Assembly: GCA_028718405.1 (NCBI GenBank)
Contig: JAQULV010000036.1
Coordinates: 1-8,552 of the forward strand
Length of the DNA: 8,552 bases
From: Smithellaceae bacterium
GTDB taxonomy: Bacteria; Desulfobacterota; Syntrophia; Syntrophales; JAQULV01
Reading direction: 5' to 3'
Part shown: positions 5,984 through 8,552 of the stretch, in pieces
Layout: each line of letters begins with the position of its first letter
How positions within the stretch are numbered: the stretch's first letter is position 1
The notes under the pieces: generated by a model
What the model saw: only the letters and a program-made list of their open reading frames with translations
Told to the model about the DNA's origin: nothing
Database searches by the model: none
Position numbers and translations under genes: made by a program

Positions 5984-7273
5984 ATGAAAAAGCTGTTCAT
6001 CATGCTCTGCGTATGCGCCATGGCGGCCGTGCCCGTACCTGCCGGAGCGACCAATGGCGATAATCTCATCGCCATCGGCCCCGAGGCACGGGCCATGGGT
6101 GGGGTAGGAATCGCCTCCCCCCAGGACCCCATCAGTTCCGTTTTCGTCAATCCCGGAGCCATGGGTCTGGCCCGTTTCTGCGATTGCCAGGAATTCGATT
6201 TCGCCGCCACCCTCTTCATGCCGAAGGTAGAAGGCGCCGTGATCCGTACCACCGGCACCGCCTCCGCCAGCAGTGCCTCAACTCCCTTTGCGGTGCCGGC
6301 CATCGGCCTTTCGGTTCCCTTGGGCCCGCAATCCCCTTTCCGGTTCGGACTGGCGGCCTACGGGGTCTCCGGCCTAGGCGTCGACTATCGGGGAACGGCC
6401 CTCGACAATCCCAGCGCGTATAATTTTGGCACCGCAGTGGCGCCTCTGGTTGCCGGCGAATACACCCAGCTCCAACTCATGAAATTCGCGCCCGCCCTTT
6501 CCTATCGCATCGGAGACAAATTCTCCGTCGGCGCTTCGCTGCAGGCCGATTACTCGACCCTCGATCTCAGGAAAGGAACCTCAATCAACTACGGGTTCGG
6601 TGTTCAGGTGGGAGCTGTTTACAGACTCCTCGACAGCGTCACGGTGGGTATTACCTACGTCACCCCCCAGCAGATAAAATACAAGGACGTCTCGGATTTC
6701 GATCAGAACGGCACCTTGGACACCCTCGATCTGGAATCGCCGCAGCAGGCGGGCCTCGGTATTTCTTATCAGAATGCCGATCTCATGAACCTTCTTGTGG
6801 AGACCGATCTGAAGTGGATCAACTGGTCCGGCGCAGAGGGCTACAGCGATTTTGACTGGAACGATCAATGGGTCGTGGGCATCGGCGCCCAGATATCACC
6901 GATAAAGAAACTGTATCTGCGGGCCGGCTACAACTACGGAAAGAACCCCGTCGCCGACCACAGCGGCTTCGACGGAAGCTTCAATCCGATCACCGGTGCT
7001 CCGAACAGCACCCGGAGTGTACAGGGAAAGGTCATGCCGGCATACTACTACGAGACGTTCCGGATCATCGGTTTCCCCGCCGTTGTCCAGCACCACGTGA
7101 CGGTCGGCGCGGGCTACGACGTTACCCCGACCTTCGGCGTCCACCTGGGATACATGCACGCCTTCAAAGAAACGATGGACGAGACGGGCACCGATCTCTT
7201 CGGTCAACCCGTCACCTTTGAATCGAAGCTCTCCGAGGATAGCATCGACCTAGGATTCGTCTGGAAGTTCTAA
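5984..7273 (+). CDS. Outer-membrane transport protein, OmpP1/FadL/TodX family
   Basis: This 429-aa protein is a predicted outer-membrane beta-barrel of the FadL type, which moves long-chain fatty acids or other hydrophobic compounds across the outer membrane. It begins with a Sec signal peptide (MKKLFIMLCVCAMAAVPVPAGA, cleavage likely after A22). The mature N-terminus has the family pattern ARAMGGVGIAS plus a VNPGAMG motif (55-61), where the family has an Asn-Pro-Ala type hatch motif. Alternating beta-strand sequence follows, including a FadL-like stretch (MKFAPALSYRIGDKFSVGAS). It ends in FVWKF, the terminal aromatic residue that signals barrel insertion. The length is typical of the family. 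AAAGGAG at 5971-5977 lies 6 nt before the ATG. The gene is separated from the upstream oxidoreductase by a strong terminator, so shared transcription is unlikely. The substrate is not identifiable; aromatic hydrocarbons are an alternative to fatty acids. Confidence 0.88.
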   Translation: MKKLFIMLCVCAMAAVPVPAGATNGDNLIAIGPEARAMGGVGIASPQDPISSVFVNPGAMGLARFCDCQEFDFAATLFMPKVEGAVIRTTGTASASSASTPFAVPAIGLSVPLGPQSPFRFGLAAYGVSGLGVDYRGTALDNPSAYNFGTAVAPLVAGEYTQLQLMKFAPALSYRIGDKFSVGASLQADYSTLDLRKGTSINYGFGVQVGAVYRLLDSVTVGITYVTPQQIKYKDVSDFDQNGTLDTLDLESPQQAGLGISYQNADLMNLLVETDLKWINWSGAEGYSDFDWNDQWVVGIGAQISPIKKLYLRAGYNYGKNPVADHSGFDGSFNPITGAPNSTRSVQGKVMPAYYYETFRIIGFPAVVQHHVTVGAGYDVTPTFGVHLGYMHAFKETMDETGTDLFGQPVTFESKLSEDSIDLGFVWKF

Positions 7274-7285
7274 AGTCCCCCCTTA

Positions 7286-7316
7286 CCCTCGGGGAGGATT
7301 ATTTCCTTCCCGAGGG
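7286..7316 (+). terminator. Stable hairpin after the FadL-type gene, probable terminator
   Basis: CCCTCGGGGAGG (7286-7297) pairs with CCTTCCCGAGGG (7305-7316) over 12 positions with one G-T wobble and a 7-nt loop, starting 13 bp after the stop. The downstream sequence is CCCACCTCTTTA rather than a clean T-run. It may act as a weak terminator or as a 3' end stabiliser. Confidence 0.6.
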
Positions 7317-7324
7317 CCCACCTC

Positions 7325-7410
7325 TTTACCGACTACCCTCATTATGGGTGTTGACTCCAAAGGTCTTTCGTGGGATTAATAGCCGGCAGTAGCATGTAGG
7401 TATCGGTAAA
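7325..7410 (+). other. Long-range stem in the intergenic region, possible structured leader
   Basis: TTTACCGA (7325-7332) is an exact inverted repeat of TCGGTAAA (7403-7410). The pairing continues inward, past a 3-nt bulge, as CTAC (7333-7336) with GTAG (7396-7399). The enclosed 59 nt contain a weak small hairpin, GACT/GGTC at 7353-7356 and 7362-7365. The element ends 47 bp before the beta-helix gene. No riboswitch family was recognised. Confidence 0.35.
7351..7380 (+). promoter_or_regulatory. Possible sigma-70 promoter for the beta-helix gene
   Basis: TTGACT (7351-7356) matches the -35 consensus at five of six positions. It is followed after 18 bp by ATTAAT (7375-7380), a four-of-six -10 match. 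The start would be near 7387. This lies inside the 7325-7410 inverted repeat, so the promoter and an intact RNA stem cannot both be used in the same transcript. Confidence 0.35.
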
Positions 7411-7457
7411 ATATCTCTCAACGTTTCCTCATCATTGGCAAAGAAGGGAAAACGATT

Positions 7458-8552
7458 ATGCGCGTAGATTACTCATCTTTCGGCAGTCGTCCTTTACAGC
7501 TCCTCACTACCATCATCACAGCCATCATCCTCTGTCTGTACGCCCACTCGAGTCCGGCCACGGAGTATTACGTGAGCGCAACGGGCGGAAGCGACATAAA
7601 CGGGGGTAGCAGCTCAGCGCCTTTCAAAACCATCGGTGCGGCACTGCGGAAAGCAGGGGCGGGCGACACGGTAATGATAAAACCGGGAACCTATCGGGAG
7701 ATGCTGCAGCTTCAAAGGGGAGGAACGGATGCCAAGCATCTGCTCTCCCTGAGGGCGACGGGGCCAAAGGTGGAGATTAAGGGCTCCGACGTTGTCACCG
7801 GTTGGGTCAACTATTACGGGGCAATCTGGAAGAAGACCAACTGGATCACCAACAGCCAGCAGGTCTTCGCCGATGGCTCCCCCCTTACCCAGATCGGCTC
7901 CAACTGCGCGTTCAATACCGTCTCTTTTGAGGGTAAGGTGTTGCTACCTCCCAAAGGAAGGGGCGTTGCCGATATGGGAGGGGGAACGTTCTATTACGAC
8001 CGTTCGCAGCGGATCCTCTATGTGCGGCTGCCCGATGGTTCCAGTCCGAACAACCACGTGATAGAGGCGTCGGTCCGCAAGGTGATCATCGCCCCGGGAG
8101 CCTTTGACTACGTGAACCTCGAAGGCATTAACTTCTCCCACTCCAACAGCACAACCGATCTCGGCATGATGGGAATGGTCAACATCTTCGGGAAATACTG
8201 GACCGTCACCAACTGCACGTTCAACTATGGGGACTTCTCCGGGATGAACATTATCGGTGAGGGTCACCTGATCAAGAACTGCGCCTTCAACAACAACGGC
8301 GACCTCGGTATCGTGCTCAGCGGCTCGGATAATGCCCACGGTTGGAAGACTTACGCGGACCGCCCGCCCCAAAACATCGTCCTCGACGGCAACGAAACGA
8401 GCTTCAACAACTACCGGCGTTTCGAACCCGCTTGGCAGGCCGGCGGGATCAAGGCGGCCGTTTCATGCAATACGGTCACTGTCTCGAACCACCGGGCCCT
8501 TTCCAACTACGGTGTCGGGATCTGGTTCGATATCGGCTGCAAGAATATCCGC
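7458..8552 (+). CDS. Exported right-handed parallel beta-helix protein, 3' end missing
   Basis: The frame is open for 365 codons from ATG 7458 to the window edge, so the C-terminus is missing. AAGGGA about 8 nt upstream supports the start. A signal peptide is visible (hydrophobic 15-29, cleavage perhaps near A34). The mature protein begins with YYVSATGGSDINGG (37-50), then APFKTIGAAL and GDTVMIKPGTYRE. This is the standard opening of DUF1565/pectate-lyase-like parallel beta-helix proteins. Further on, Asn-rich coils repeat: INFSHS (224-229), VTNCTFN (250-256) and IKNCAFN (272-278), the latter two exactly 22 residues apart, the length of one beta-helix turn. Such proteins are extracellular or periplasmic polysaccharide lyases, hydrolases or epimerases, or surface adhesins. 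No catalytic residues can be assigned, so the function is left open. Confidence 0.85.
   Translation, partial: MRVDYSSFGSRPLQLLTTIITAIILCLYAHSSPATEYYVSATGGSDINGGSSSAPFKTIGAALRKAGAGDTVMIKPGTYREMLQLQRGGTDAKHLLSLRATGPKVEIKGSDVVTGWVNYYGAIWKKTNWITNSQQVFADGSPLTQIGSNCAFNTVSFEGKVLLPPKGRGVADMGGGTFYYDRSQRILYVRLPDGSSPNNHVIEASVRKVIIAPGAFDYVNLEGINFSHSNSTTDLGMMGMVNIFGKYWTVTNCTFNYGDFSGMNIIGEGHLIKNCAFNNNGDLGIVLSGSDNAHGWKTYADRPPQNIVLDGNETSFNNYRRFEPAWQAGGIKAAVSCNTVTVSNHRALSNYGVGIWFDIGCKNIR

Noticed and set aside
7381..7457. Cyclic-di-GMP (GEMM) riboswitch before the beta-helix gene
   Set aside because: A short GTAGGTA resembles part of the 3' side of that family, but the conserved 5' half and the tetraloop/receptor elements are absent.

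Overview
The window reads as chromosomal DNA from a GC-rich Gram-negative bacterium. The genes suggest an anaerobic or respiratory Desulfobacterota-type organism (former Deltaproteobacteria, perhaps a syntroph or sulfate reducer). This assignment is an inference from three things: a one-polypeptide FAD/Fe-S oxidoreductase with two CCG domains, an outer-membrane FadL-type porin ending in Phe, and a Crp/Fnr regulator with FNR-like DNA-reading residues. No tRNA, rRNA, CRISPR array, transposase or integrase was seen.

Layout. Bases 1-1307 (minus) hold the first 435 codons of a Tat-exported amidohydrolase of the N-acyl-D-amino-acid deacylase type, cut by the window edge. Upstream of it on the same strand, 53 bp away, is a 226-aa Crp/Fnr-family regulator (2041-1361), and the two could form one operon. 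A divergent intergenic region (2042-2177) separates the regulator from a thioredoxin (2178-2510, plus). This region contains a perfect FNR-type box, TTGAT-N4-ATCAA, placed where a class II activator should sit for a TATAAC -10 element reading toward thioredoxin. A 179-bp gap with an extended -10 promoter and two tandem hairpins leads into a 1032-aa fused flavin/iron-sulfur oxidoreductase (2690-5788), which has an unusual Met/Pro-rich tail. A strong rho-independent terminator follows. Next come an OmpP1/FadL-family outer-membrane protein (5984-7273) with a stable hairpin behind it, a structured-looking intergenic region, and the first 365 codons of an exported parallel beta-helix protein (7458-8552), cut by the right edge.

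How it may fit together. The regulator probably controls itself and thioredoxin through the shared box. The flavoprotein probably oxidises a 2-hydroxyacid or related substrate and passes electrons through two 4Fe-4S clusters and two CCG sites toward a membrane carrier. The FadL-type porin could import a hydrophobic substrate. However, the terminator between the flavoprotein and the porin makes them separate transcription units, so that link is weak.

No defence system or clearly new multi-gene system is visible. The points most worth a second look are the regulator/box/promoter arrangement, the Met/Pro tail with its four-residue proline spacing, and the structured leaders at 2595-2689 and 7325-7410.
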